Of a DNA stretch of 64,000 nucleotides, positions 15,859 to 24,344 are shown piece by piece. This DNA is from Pyrobaculum islandicum DSM 4184 (lineage in GTDB: Archaea > Thermoproteota > Thermoprotei > Thermoproteales > Thermoproteaceae). The position numbers were made by a program, and so were the translations under genes. Under the pieces are notes generated by a model. That model was not told where the DNA came from. It saw nothing but the letters and a program-made list of their open reading frames with translations, and searched no databases. Positions within the stretch are counted from its first letter, which is position 1. Every line of letters begins with the position of its first letter. The DNA lies in NCBI RefSeq assembly GCF_000015205.1, contig NC_008701.1:62001-126000 (forward strand). The letters are read 5' to 3'.

Positions 15859-17830
15859 GCCCCCTCCACAAGCCGACGGCCACCACCGCGGCTCCCAATG
15901 CTGTGAACGCGGCCAAGACGAGCCACGTCTGTTCCGACCCGCCGCTCTGCTGAAGTGGTGTGGCGGCAGACGGCGCGCTGGCGTTGACGTAGAGAGCTAC
16001 GGCGCTTCGCGCCGCGTAGGACCTCCCCAAGACGTCTTTGTAAATAGCCGTGATGGTGATATTGCGCAGCCCCGCCCCGTCGGCTACTAGGGTGAAGACT
16101 GCGTCTTTACTCCCCTGCGGCTGTATTGCCCCCAGCGGGGGCGGAGCTTTTACAACTCTTGCGCCTGTTACATTTACAACGACGTCTCTCGCATCGACTC
16201 CCCCTGCGTTGAAGAGCCTAACCGCCAGGTAGAACGGCTCCCCCGCCGTAGGCGTCTCCGGCACCACCGAGGTCTGTATGTAGAGCTGCGGTCTCTGGAG
16301 CGCCACTAGGTAGAGAGTCCCGCTGTATTCGCCAGAAACCCCCGAGGCCAGGGTGTAGGCGGCTCTGTAGCCAATGGCCACGTTCCCCACCACATCTGCG
16401 GGGATTTGTATGGGGAGCTCCACGGCCCCTCCCCGGGCTCCGAGGCGGAACGTGGTCTGTGGAAACACCGCCCCAGACACTGGGTAGAGGGTGATCACGA
16501 GATGAGATATGTTTACCCTAGGCGTCACTGTCACCTTCACCACATGACTACCGCCGGCCGCCACCTCCCGCGGCTCAACATACACCTCTAGAGGCGCCTT
16601 CTGCGACGCCACAAGCGCCACTGAGCTTCTCGCAGTGTAGCCCCCAGCAGACACGGCCACGTCGATGGTAACGACGCCGGAGGTGGGGATGAGCAAAAGG
16701 TCGACTCTCGTCGTGCCGTTGCCCGAAAATCTGACAGGCGTCCCCGTGAGAGAGGCCGCCCCGGCGACAGACAGCTCCCCCACGTAGGGCCCGGGAGCTG
16801 TGACGTAGATAGACACCTTGTTGACGTCCCCCGCCGTCAAAACGCCTGGTTGCGCGGTGACGTTGAGGGGAAACGGCGAAATTGGGTACACGGGCAACTG
16901 TAGCTCTGCTCTGTCCACTGCCCCCGTGTCCAGCTGGACGGTCACGGGGACAGTGGCGTGACCTCCTGCGGCGCAGACAGTAGTGTACACCACGCCGTGT
17001 CCCCCGGCCAGCGGCGCGGACCCGTCAGGCACATACACCGTGCCGTTGAGGGGAATGGGGTAGGACACCGAGATGCGCACCCTCCCGCACCCCCCGGCCG
17101 GAAGCCACGGGGGGTAAGCCTCTAGCCTAGGGGCGGGCCTCGGCTGTACAGAAAGAGGCACTTGCCTAGAGACGGCGACCTCCCTCCCCAGGGCGTCCCT
17201 AGCCTTGACCGTGACCACAAGCGATGCCGAGTAGTCCAGCGGCGCTACGTCTAAATACGCCGTGAGATTGCCGATGTCGCCATAATACACCGCGGGGCTG
17301 TAGAGCCTTGCGCCAACTGCCGAAACCTCCACAACCCCCAGGTAGCGGTAGCTGTCCCAAACCCTAAGCAGAATCCTCCCCCTGGCCCCCAGATATAGAG
17401 AGCCCACGGCCTCCGCCTTGGGAGACGGGTAGTTGGGCACCTCCACCTCTAGATAGTCTACCCACTCTACGCCGTCTGTTAAAACCCCAGACTTGTACCT
17501 ATACCTCGACTTAAAAACCACGGTGCAACCTTCCCTCTGCCCCAGCCTGTCGGCTCTTACTTTCAGCACGGCCTCAAACACGCCGGGGCCGGCCGAGGCC
17601 GCCCTATAGGGCTCTGCCTTGAGGCCGCACCTAGAGAGCGAGATAGAAACGTCTACGTGCTGGTCGGCGAGGTAGTAAGACAGCTTGAGCAGACCGACGT
17701 CGCCGGGGTATTTCGGCACGTCTACCCACTGGCCCCCGAGAAAAAGCCGCTCCATGGCGGGTTGAAAAGCCACCGCCTGGCCTAGGGCTAGGAAGACGCC
17801 CGCCAGCAGGACCAGAACCGCCCTAGGCAC
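15839..17830 (-). CDS. Large secreted, membrane-anchored beta-domain protein (CARDB/COG1361-like)
   Basis: 663 residues with an N-terminal signal peptide (1-18), a long run of Ig-like beta repeats and a C-terminal membrane helix plus basic tail (about 638-663). The block GEPFYLAVRLFNAGGVDARDV near residue 555 is the typical start of a CARDB/NEW3-like domain. Such proteins often partner MacB-type permeases in archaea and may form or bind the S-layer or help export. The gene overlaps both neighbours (8 bases upstream, 20 bases downstream), so the cluster is tightly coupled. No enzyme motif is visible. Confidence 0.7.
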   Translation of the reverse strand: MPRAVLVLLAGVFLALGQAVAFQPAMERLFLGGQWVDVPKYPGDVGLLKLSYYLADQHVDVSISLSRCGLKAEPYRAASAGPGVFEAVLKVRADRLGQREGCTVVFKSRYRYKSGVLTDGVEWVDYLEVEVPNYPSPKAEAVGSLYLGARGRILLRVWDSYRYLGVVEVSAVGARLYSPAVYYGDIGNLTAYLDVAPLDYSASLVVTVKARDALGREVAVSRQVPLSVQPRPAPRLEAYPPWLPAGGCGRVRISVSYPIPLNGTVYVPDGSAPLAGGHGVVYTTVCAAGGHATVPVTVQLDTGAVDRAELQLPVYPISPFPLNVTAQPGVLTAGDVNKVSIYVTAPGPYVGELSVAGAASLTGTPVRFSGNGTTRVDLLLIPTSGVVTIDVAVSAGGYTARSSVALVASQKAPLEVYVEPREVAAGGSHVVKVTVTPRVNISHLVITLYPVSGAVFPQTTFRLGARGGAVELPIQIPADVVGNVAIGYRAAYTLASGVSGEYSGTLYLVALQRPQLYIQTSVVPETPTAGEPFYLAVRLFNAGGVDARDVVVNVTGARVVKAPPPLGAIQPQGSKDAVFTLVADGAGLRNITITAIYKDVLGRSYAARSAVALYVNASAPSAATPLQQSGGSEQTWLVLAAFTALGAAVVAVGLWRGRVARPR

Positions 17831-18302
17831 GGCTCTTACGCTCCAGCAGCCAAGCTAGGAAGATAGGCCCGGCTAAATCCAGCGCCCACTTTGCGTATAG
17901 ATACGCCACGGGCGGAGTCGGCACACCGGGTGGAGGATGCACTATCAAACTAGGCGCGGCAAATATTAGGAGAAGTACCACGCCGAAGAGAGCGCCCTTT
18001 GCGTACCAAGGCATCTTCAGCCGCTCCCACAAGACGGCCAACACAACGCCGACGATAATGTATATAATTAGGCCGACGATTACTCCGCCTACAATTGTCA
18101 AAAGTGGTAAGATTTCTACAGCCGTTTGTGCCGCCCGACGGGCTATCTCTGGCGAAGCCCCCTGCGCGATCGCCTCGCGGTATATATAGTCGGCCAGCTG
18201 ATTTTTTATAGCGTCGATCCCGAAGTAATCGACAATTCCCGTGGCGAGGCCGACTATGAGCCCCGCCACAAGGCCCCACTTGACGCCTGTAGAGATCTTC
18301 AT
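17823..18302 (-). CDS. Polytopic membrane protein, unknown function
   Basis: 159 residues with about four membrane helices (near 8-27, 66-92, 101-118 and 138-153) and a central amphipathic segment (REAIAQGASPEIARRAAQ). No catalytic motif. It is the second gene of the leftward envelope operon: three bases after the 99-residue protein and overlapping the large secreted protein by eight bases. A role in the same envelope complex is likely from context only. Confidence 0.6.
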   Translation of the reverse strand: MKISTGVKWGLVAGLIVGLATGIVDYFGIDAIKNQLADYIYREAIAQGASPEIARRAAQTAVEILPLLTIVGGVIVGLIIYIIVGVVLAVLWERLKMPWYAKGALFGVVLLLIFAAPSLIVHPPPGVPTPPVAYLYAKWALDLAGPIFLAWLLERKSRA

Positions 18303-18305
18303 ACG

Positions 18306-18605
18306 TCAATAGGCGCCAGTATATATAACCTTTGCCAGTTGCATCACGCCGTTGTAGACGGCGGCGCTGTGCCAGAGGGCTAGGGCGAGGGCGGCGTAGT
18401 CCAGCCAGGGGTAGCGCCTCCTCCTCAGGGCTAGGTACAGCACGCCGGCGTTTTTGCCGGCCGCCACCAGCCATATAGACTCGGGGTGGTGGTTCACGAA
18501 ACGTAGCATCACCTCGTAGGCGCCGAGGTGGCCCACGGCTATGTAGGTAAGGAGGGCGTCGAAATATATGAGGAAGGCTAGCGCGGCGTAGACCAGAAGC
18601 CGCAT
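18306..18605 (-). CDS. Small three-helix membrane protein (DUF5658-like)
   Basis: 99 residues with about three to four hydrophobic segments. FDALLTYIAVGHLGAYE near the N-terminus resembles DUF5658-type membrane proteins, where a D-x-x-x-T helix is followed by a loop with Glu and Asn. First gene of the leftward envelope operon. Its start is 47 bases from the divergent Taw1 start, so the promoters overlap. Function unknown. Confidence 0.6.
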   Translation of the reverse strand: MRLLVYAALAFLIYFDALLTYIAVGHLGAYEVMLRFVNHHPESIWLVAAGKNAGVLYLALRRRRYPWLDYAALALALWHSAAVYNGVMQLAKVIYTGAY

Positions 18606-18652
18606 GTGGCTGTATAGGAGAATGTATATATATTAGTTTCGGGAGTTTTTAC

Positions 18653-19708
18653 GTGTCTTGTGAAACTGAGGCGCTTGGGAGGTACCACATATTGGAGGGG
18701 CCCAAGATCAAGATTAGGGCCTCGGCGGCCCGGGCGCTGATAGAGCGGCACTACGGCGTGGCGGGCCACGCCACAGTAGAACTCTGTAAGTGGACTAAGG
18801 ATGCGCTGGAGACCGGCAGATCTTGCTACAAGGTGAAGTTTTACAACGCCCCCGCCGGCGGATCCCACAGATGTGTTGAGATGAGCCCCGTGGGGCTGGT
18901 CTGTAGCAACCGTTGCGTCTACTGCTGGCGGCCCACCGAGGAGTTCGACACATTCCAGCTAGAGGAGAGGTTCTACATGGAGCCGGAGGAGATCGTGAGG
19001 GAAGTCCTCGAAGAGAGGAGACGGCTTCTCTCCGGCTACTGGGGCCACCCACAGGGGAGGTATAGGATAAAGGAGGCCCTCGAGCCGACCCACTGGGCCA
19101 TCTCCCTTTCGGGGGAGCCCACCATGTACCCCAAGCTCCCCCAGCTGATAAAGCTGGTGAAGTCACTCCCCTCTACGAAGTCGGTCTTCCTCGTCACCAA
19201 CGGCCAGCACCCCGAGATGCTAAGGCGGCTCGTCGAGGAGGACGCCCTCCCCACCCAGCTGTACCTCTCCACGAATGCCCCCAACAGAGAGCTGTACTAC
19301 TTAATAAACGTCCCTGTCTACCGCCGCGAAGACGCCTGGGAGAGGTGGCTGGAGTCGCTGGACCTCCTCGCCAAGATGCCTACCAGGACGGTCCTTAGGA
19401 TTACCCTGATCCGCTCTCTGAACTACGACGAGAGGTACATACCCGAGTTCGCCCAGATAGTCAAGAGGGGCAACCCGCACTTCGTGGAGGTCAAGAGCTA
19501 CATGCACCTCGGCCACTCCACCCAAAGGCTGAAGAGGGAGGACATGCTAAGCCACCAAGAGGTGAGGGAGTGGGCGTTTAAACTTCTGGCGGAGCTCGAG
19601 AAGATAGGCGCCAGGTTTAGATACATGGACGAAGACGAGGCGAGCCGCATCGTCGTGATCCAGAACATGGACCGGTACGTCGACAGGTGGATCGTTCCGC
19701 CTAGGTGA
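18653..19708 (+). CDS. taw1: 4-demethylwyosine synthase (Taw1/TYW1)
   Basis: 351 residues from GTG 18653. Radical SAM cluster CSNRCVYC (C84, C88, C91) followed by W-R-P-T; three further cysteines, C45, C58 and C74, lie where TYW1 proteins bind a second iron-sulfur cluster. The enzyme condenses pyruvate with N1-methylguanosine-37 of tRNA-Phe to make 4-demethylwyosine, the tricyclic base precursor of wybutosine-type nucleosides. HWAISLSGEPTMYP and SYMHLGHS are further conserved blocks. TATA-like GTATATATATTAG (18623-18635) places the transcript start at the GTG. The 3' end overlaps a convergent decayed nuclease gene by eight bases. Confidence 0.9.
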   Translation: MSCETEALGRYHILEGPKIKIRASAARALIERHYGVAGHATVELCKWTKDALETGRSCYKVKFYNAPAGGSHRCVEMSPVGLVCSNRCVYCWRPTEEFDTFQLEERFYMEPEEIVREVLEERRRLLSGYWGHPQGRYRIKEALEPTHWAISLSGEPTMYPKLPQLIKLVKSLPSTKSVFLVTNGQHPEMLRRLVEEDALPTQLYLSTNAPNRELYYLINVPVYRREDAWERWLESLDLLAKMPTRTVLRITLIRSLNYDERYIPEFAQIVKRGNPHFVEVKSYMHLGHSTQRLKREDMLSHQEVREWAFKLLAELEKIGARFRYMDEDEASRIVVIQNMDRYVDRWIVPPR

Positions 19709-20071
19709 CGTCTACCCTGTAGGGCGGCTCCTCCCTTAGGTGAAACACCTCGAACCTCACCCTCTTGGTCTCGACGGCCCTCCTGACCTGACGCTCGGCG
19801 TCGTTCAACGTGGCGGTTTACCCGTCTTCACCTCTATAAACACCGCCTCCTCCACCTGCCCCCGGCTCAGCCCCCTAAATGCCATGTAGTCCACCGGGCT
19901 CCCAATGAAGCAGAGGTCTTTCGGCTCGATCCCATATCTCTCGAATAGGTAGAGCGGCACCAACTGCTCCCCGACTCTGCCCAGGATCGTGAAGGCGCTT
20001 CTCTCGACGGCATTGCGCCTTATCTCCTCCCGCCTCTTCACCTCCAGTTGCTGTCTATACCGCTCCTCCAG
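19701..20071 (-). pseudogene. Truncated and frameshifted Hjr-related endonuclease (COG4741-like)
   Basis: The minus strand encodes KSAFTILGRVGEQ-like (here ERSAFTILGRVGEQ), CFIGSPVDYMAFRG and FIEVKTGK, the PD-(D/E)XK core of predicted endonucleases related to archaeal Holliday junction resolvase. After GK the frame runs into a stop at 19805-19807; restoring one A in an AAA run reopens it to a stop at 19701-19703 (ATLNDAERQVRRAVET...). At the 5' side a TAG at 20072-20074 ends the frame where the family's N-terminal membrane helix should be. So the gene has lost its start and carries a -1 shift. A sequencing error could explain the shift but not the lost 5' end. Confidence 0.65.
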
Positions 20072-20099
20072 CTACCTCCTTGCGGCCTTCGCGGCTGGC

Positions 20100-20540
20100 A
20101 TGGTGGGCGCTGTCTCGGCCGCGACGGCCTTCTTTACAGCCGCTGTCGTCCTCGCCCTCGCGGCGCTGGCTCTGTACCTCAGGCGCGGCTTCGCCGAGCT
20201 TAAAGCCGTTGACTCCAGCTTCGCCCTAAGCCACCTGGGCGTCAAGCTGATGCTCTACAGCTTGGCGGCCATCGGCGCATCGATCGCCATCTCGGGGGCG
20301 TATCGGGGCGATCCGCCGACGTTCCCCAGAGACCTCAACACGCCTAGGGGAGCCGCGGGCTTGGCGGCTCTAGCTCTGCTACTGGCCAGCCTACCCCTTG
20401 GGATAGCCGGCTACGCGCTCGTCTTCATACTGGGGGCGCTGAGACTCTACGACAGATTTAGAGACAAGAGGATGCTGGCGGCCGGCCTCCTCTACGCGGT
20501 GGACATGCCCGCGCTGGCCATAAAGGCGGGCGGGCGCTGA
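20100..20540 (+). CDS. Membrane protein, DUF973-like, probably 5'-truncated
   Basis: 146 residues from the ATG at 20100, with four membrane helices. LYLRRGFAELKAVDSSFAL matches the short motif after the first helix pair in DUF973 proteins, a Thermoproteales/Sulfolobales membrane family of unknown role. The usual N-terminal cytoplasmic part is absent: upstream DNA belongs to the opposed decayed endonuclease. I read this as a 5'-truncated gene; it may still make a short protein. The reading frame is otherwise intact, with normal codon use. Confidence 0.5.
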   Translation: MVGAVSAATAFFTAAVVLALAALALYLRRGFAELKAVDSSFALSHLGVKLMLYSLAAIGASIAISGAYRGDPPTFPRDLNTPRGAAGLAALALLLASLPLGIAGYALVFILGALRLYDRFRDKRMLAAGLLYAVDMPALAIKAGGR

Positions 20541-20589
20541 CGCTCGCCGGCCATGTCCTCATGTATCTAGCGCTACGGCAACGCAAGCC

Positions 20590-20931
20590 ATGAGACCTAA
20601 TCTCGTGGAGACCCTTGCCAAAAGAGTAAGGGAGTATCCCCAGAGGTTTGCCCAGTGCGTGAGGGCGATAGTGAAGAGATACGGCGGCGAGGTCTCCGTC
20701 TTCCTCTTCAGCTCGAGGGCTGCCGGGATGCACGGCGCGGTAAGCGACTTCGACATACTGGTTGTGATTCCCAGCTACGGGGACTACTTCGATACAGCGG
20801 CTGAGCTCAGAAGGCTCTGCCGGGGCGTCCCCGTCGACATTGTGGTAGACGGCGTCTTGGCCCAGATGCTTAGGGGTTGTAAAACTCTACACGACGGCCT
20901 AGGGCTGGGCCTCTGTGTAGAACATAAATAG
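20590..20931 (+). CDS. MNT-type nucleotidyltransferase
   Basis: 113 residues. VFLFSSRAAGMHGAVSDFDILV (residues 37-58) has the minimal nucleotidyltransferase pattern with the metal-binding D-x-D (SDFDI) but Ser-Ser in place of the usual Gly-Ser. A third acidic residue lies in VPVDIVVDG. Small archaeal enzymes of this kind often work with a HEPN partner as a toxin-antitoxin-like pair; no HEPN gene is adjacent, though PaREP1 proteins, which are helical and HEPN-like in size, are encoded nearby. Substrate unknown. Confidence 0.7.
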   Translation: MRPNLVETLAKRVREYPQRFAQCVRAIVKRYGGEVSVFLFSSRAAGMHGAVSDFDILVVIPSYGDYFDTAAELRRLCRGVPVDIVVDGVLAQMLRGCKTLHDGLGLGLCVEHK

Positions 20932-20952
20932 AGATCTCCTTACTAAAGAGTT

Positions 20953-21375
20953 ATGGAATACGACGAGGTGTCGGCGGGCGCCGTGGTATTCTACAGGGGG
21001 GAAGAGGTGGAGTACCTCCTCCTCCACTACCCCGCGGGCCACTGGGACTTCCCCAAGGGCAACGTAGAGCCGGGGGAGACGCCGGAGCAGACAGCGCTGA
21101 GAGAGATCAGGGAGGAGACGGGGCTGGAGGTGGAGCTCATCCCTGGCTTTAGAGAGGAGGTGGAGTACGTCTACACCAGAGGGGGGAGGAGGGTGAGGAA
21201 GAAGGTCATATTCTTCTTGGCGAGGGCTAAGTCTAAGGAGGTCAAGCTGAGTTGGGAGCACACAGGCTACGCTTGGCTCCCCTTCGACAAAGCCTTGGCG
21301 AGAGTGACCTACGAGACGTCCAGGCGCGTCCTTGCCAAGGCGCACCGCCACGTAAAAACACTGGATGGCGTGTAA
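20953..21375 (+). CDS. Nudix hydrolase, diadenosine-tetraphosphatase (Ap4A) type
   Basis: 140 residues. Nudix box at 36-58: GNVEPGETPEQTALREIREETG, with all consensus residues. The lead-in HYPAGHWDFPKG is typical of bis(5'-nucleosyl)-tetraphosphatases. Expected role is asymmetric cleavage of Ap4A and similar dinucleotides to remove side products of aminoacyl-tRNA synthetases. It starts 21 bases after the nucleotidyltransferase gene, so the two may share a transcript. The tail KAHRHVKTLDGV is basic. Confidence 0.82.
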   Translation: MEYDEVSAGAVVFYRGEEVEYLLLHYPAGHWDFPKGNVEPGETPEQTALREIREETGLEVELIPGFREEVEYVYTRGGRRVRKKVIFFLARAKSKEVKLSWEHTGYAWLPFDKALARVTYETSRRVLAKAHRHVKTLDGV

Positions 21376-21472
21376 ATTAGCCGAGACGCCACCTCTCCCA
21401 ATGCCGTGATAGACACTCCTCAAGCAGCCCGCGGTGGCAACGCGGAGACATTTGCAGGTTCCGCTACTTCGG

Positions 21473-21497
21473 TAAGACTAAAAAGTCTTAAATAACT
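21473..21497 (+). promoter_or_regulatory. Palindrome overlapping the promoter of the ABC exporter operon
   Basis: A perfect inverted repeat TAAGACT-AAAA-AGTCTTA lies at 21473-21490, running into TTAAATAACT (21488-21497), which is the TATA-like box 15-24 bases before the GTG at 21512. An 18-base palindrome at this place is what a dimeric repressor site would look like. No candidate regulator gene is adjacent. Confidence 0.5.
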
Positions 21498-21511
21498 TCC
21501 CTTCGAGGTAT

Positions 21512-22225
21512 GTGGGCTGCATCAGGGCTGAGGGGCTTGTCAAGAGGTTCGGCTCAGTTGCGGCCCTTAGCGGAGTGAGCTTCGAGGTGGGGTGCGGTGA
21601 GTCAGTGGCCCTCCTCGGCCCCAACGGCGCTGGCAAGTCCACGACTCTCAGAATCCTCGCCGGTCTCTTGAAGCCAGACGCAGGGAGGGCGGCCGTCTGT
21701 GGCTATGATGTACAGGCGAGGCCTAGGGAGGCCAAGGCGTGCCTCGGCTTTCTGCCCGAGGATGCCGTGCCCTTCCTAAACCTAACTGTCAGAGAGAACC
21801 TCCAGTACATGGCGGTGCTCCGGGGCCTCCCCGACTCGGCGGTGGACGAGGCGCTTAAGCTCCTCGGCATAGAGGAGCTGGCAGACCGGACCGCCGCCTC
21901 GCTCTCAAGGGGCAATAGGCAGAGGCTGGCCATCGCGCTGGCAGTGATGCACAAGCCGAGGGTCCTCCTCCTCGACGAGCCACTGAACTACCTCGACATC
22001 CCGGCGCAACAAGACTCCGTCAAGCTCTTCCAGTCGTTGAAGTCGTCGGGGTCGGCCATATTCGTCTCGACGCATATAATGTCGGTGGCCGAGAGGCTCG
22101 CGGACAAAGCCCTAGTAATAAACAGGGGGAGGATAGTCTGGCAGGGGCCAATGGACGAGCTTAGGGAGAAGGCGGCCGACGCGGGCGAGAGGATAGAGGA
22201 CGTGGTGGCCCGCCTGATGAGATGA
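21512..22225 (+). CDS. ABC exporter ATP-binding protein (ABC-2 / CcmA type)
   Basis: 237 residues from GTG 21512. Walker A GPNGAGKST (36-44), signature LSRGNRQR, Walker B VLLLDEPLNYLD, switch His in VSTHIM. This is the drug/lipid exporter ATPase type that pairs with ABC-2 permeases. The stop overlaps the permease start by four bases (22222-22225). A palindrome in the promoter suggests control by a repressor. Cargo unknown. Confidence 0.88.
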   Translation: MGCIRAEGLVKRFGSVAALSGVSFEVGCGESVALLGPNGAGKSTTLRILAGLLKPDAGRAAVCGYDVQARPREAKACLGFLPEDAVPFLNLTVRENLQYMAVLRGLPDSAVDEALKLLGIEELADRTAASLSRGNRQRLAIALAVMHKPRVLLLDEPLNYLDIPAQQDSVKLFQSLKSSGSAIFVSTHIMSVAERLADKALVINRGRIVWQGPMDELREKAADAGERIEDVVARLMR

Positions 22226-23721
22226 GGTTCCTCAAGCTGGTGTACTACACCATTAAACAGACCCACTCAAAGTGGAGCTTAGCTTTCGAGATAGGCATGT
22301 TCGCCTTAATTTCTGCAAATACGCTGTGGGAGGTATATCACAACCCACAGCAAGGTACAGCTTCCCTGCCCATGAGCGTGCCGTTCGTGCTACTATCGTT
22401 GTACCTGGGTTTCTCTATCGTGGCGATCTTCGGCGGCATAACGGCGAGTAAACAAGACCTCGACTTCGTCTTCGCTACACCTGTAGATCCAAGGGCGGTG
22501 CACCTAGCTAAAGTCCTATCCGCCTCCATAGATTTGGCATTATTTTACTTTATTGTCTCTTTCCCAGTGATGGCGTTGAACTTCTCGCCGGTTGGCCTCC
22601 TTTTCTACTTGGCCACTTGGCTCTCGTTAAGTTTTACATCTGCATTTGCGGTATTAACCGCTTCGTATCTGTCCAGCAGATTAGCACGCGTTTTCTACGT
22701 CGGCATACTGCCCGCTCTCGTCTTGTTGCTATTAGTAGCCCCGGAGATGTCGCCCTTCCGGGGGTTGTACTATCCGTCTCCTCTCCACGCCCTCGAGGCG
22801 ATAATGTTGACCGTGGCGTATCTCGCAACTGCTCCCTATAAGAGGATCGAAGAGGTGGCTACGAACGCATACGGCATATTGGCCAAAGAGCAGGCGCTTA
22901 GGTTGGGCGGGAGGGGAGAGAGACCACAGGCTTTGCCTAAGACCTTCTGGGGGGTCATATGGCACACCTCTGTCAACGCGGTGGTGGACGTATATTATAC
23001 ATCTCCCGAGGGGTCTATAGTTCGGCGTGAGAAGAGTTTTAACGTGCTCAAAACATTTATGCCGATCTCAGCGGCGGCCGCCGCAGTATATGCCTTTCTT
23101 TCCACCGCCCACATTACAAGCGGCGTCGATTTATCAATAGCTGGGTTTATTGTTGTTAACTTTCTGCTGCTTTTCGTTTTTTCAGCTCTACACCAGGCGG
23201 TTGCCCATGAAAGGCTCTGGATTAGTGTTTTGTCCGGCGGCTTGAAGTACCTGCGGTATAGGATGGCGGCTAGGACCATTATCACGGCTTTGCTATTGGT
23301 CCCGTGGATAGCTGTGTTTTTGGCGCAGAGCGCCGTCTTTCCGCCGTCTGCCTTCTTAGCGGTTGTCTTGGCGTCGGCGGCGCTTGTAGCCCCCAGCGCC
23401 ACCTGGCTCATGGCCTCCGTCAAGCCGCCCCCGCAGATTAGGGAGTTGGAAATTCCCATCACAACGCCTAAGCTCTCGCTCTGGAACATCCTCCAGCTCC
23501 TCGCAGCGCTCCTCTATTACTCCTTCTCCCTGTCTCCCTACGCGCTGGCGGTTGTTGCTTACTTCCTCAAGCTGGAGTTCCTCTGGCAGATAGCCCTGAT
23601 AGACGCGGCCGTTGTGCTGTCCCTCTCGGCGGCCTTCTTCTACGTCGTGGTTTTGTCCGAGAGGGGGGCTCCGCTATGGAGCTGGGCTGTGAGCAAGCTG
23701 TCGGAGAACGGCTACGTGTGA
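22222..23721 (+). CDS. ABC-2-like exporter permease
   Basis: 499 residues with about twelve hydrophobic segments in two groups, separated by a cytoplasmic loop (about 205-270) containing ALRLGGRGERPQALP. It starts with FLKLVYYTIKQTHSKW, an amphipathic coupling helix as in ABC-2 permeases. The start is coupled to the ATPase gene. Together they should export a substrate across the cytoplasmic membrane. Family is recognised by architecture only. The 3' end overlaps a convergent PaREP1 gene by ten bases. Confidence 0.7.
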   Translation: MRFLKLVYYTIKQTHSKWSLAFEIGMFALISANTLWEVYHNPQQGTASLPMSVPFVLLSLYLGFSIVAIFGGITASKQDLDFVFATPVDPRAVHLAKVLSASIDLALFYFIVSFPVMALNFSPVGLLFYLATWLSLSFTSAFAVLTASYLSSRLARVFYVGILPALVLLLLVAPEMSPFRGLYYPSPLHALEAIMLTVAYLATAPYKRIEEVATNAYGILAKEQALRLGGRGERPQALPKTFWGVIWHTSVNAVVDVYYTSPEGSIVRREKSFNVLKTFMPISAAAAAVYAFLSTAHITSGVDLSIAGFIVVNFLLLFVFSALHQAVAHERLWISVLSGGLKYLRYRMAARTIITALLLVPWIAVFLAQSAVFPPSAFLAVVLASAALVAPSATWLMASVKPPPQIRELEIPITTPKLSLWNILQLLAALLYYSFSLSPYALAVVAYFLKLEFLWQIALIDAAVVLSLSAAFFYVVVLSERGAPLWSWAVSKLSENGYV

Positions 23722-24221
23722 GAGCTCCGTAGCAAGGCCTTAGTCGTCTCCAAGAGCTTCTCTATCTGCGACGCGGCGGCTTTGACGTGTTCTACAGCCA
23801 ACGTGGCCTCGTGGAAGCCCCATACGTGTAGGTCGTACGCCACGCTCCAGCCGATGTTGATCTGGGGCTGGTTCAACATGGCGCTGAGGGTCTTCGCCGC
23901 TCTGGCCAAGAGCTTAGTCCACCACCTCCCCTCTCTCCTTGCCTCAGCCGCCTCCGGAGTCTTGAACCACGTAGCCAGAGCCTTTATGCACTCCTCAGCG
24001 GCTTTATACAGCTTCCCGCTTGCCTGCACGGGGTTGCCCCTCTCGACGTACTGCATGGCCTCGGCGTAGAACCTCTCTGCCAGCCTAACCCTCTCCGCCG
24101 CCTCCTCAGGCGGATCCAGTTCAGACAACAACCTGTCTAAAACCTCGGCCTCTACGTCAACGCCGCGTCTAGACAGCAGTTCGTAGACCGGCTTCGGGAT
24201 CTTGATTTCTACAAACTCCAC
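23712..24221 (-). CDS. PaREP1-family protein
   Basis: 169 residues. LAERFYAEAMQYVERGNPVQASGKLYKAAEE (about 47-77) is the hallmark helical-hairpin pattern of PaREP1, a multicopy family in Pyrobaculum and other crenarchaea whose helical fold resembles HEPN/TPR-like proteins. N-terminal residues (EIKIPKPVYELLSRRG) form a short strand-helix unit that often precedes the family domain. The function is unknown. The gene converges on the ABC permease (ten-base overlap). TATA-like TTTATAAATAAATAA (24238-24251) lies before the ATG at 24221. Confidence 0.75.
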   Translation of the reverse strand: MEFVEIKIPKPVYELLSRRGVDVEAEVLDRLLSELDPPEEAAERVRLAERFYAEAMQYVERGNPVQASGKLYKAAEECIKALATWFKTPEAAEARREGRWWTKLLARAAKTLSAMLNQPQINIGWSVAYDLHVWGFHEATLAVEHVKAAASQIEKLLETTKALLRSSHT

Positions 24222-24291
24222 GTTTCATGCCACGGGTTTATAAATAAATAACGCCATGACACAACCTCTGCAGGATGCCGGAGTACAACCG

Positions 24292-24309
24292 GAAGCCCCG
24301 CCCTTCAGG
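24292..24309 (+). mobile_element. Relic of an IS605-type terminal motif
   Basis: GAAGCCCCGCCCTTCAGG resembles the intact IS terminal hairpin at 48912-48930 (GAAAGCCTCGCCCTTTAGG), with the second arm lost. It lies just before the promoter-like GTTTTATATTCG (24318-24329) of the next gene. Evidence is a short match only. Confidence 0.4.
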
Positions 24310-24344
24310 TAGGAACTGTTTTATATTCGTGTCCTCCCGCCGCT

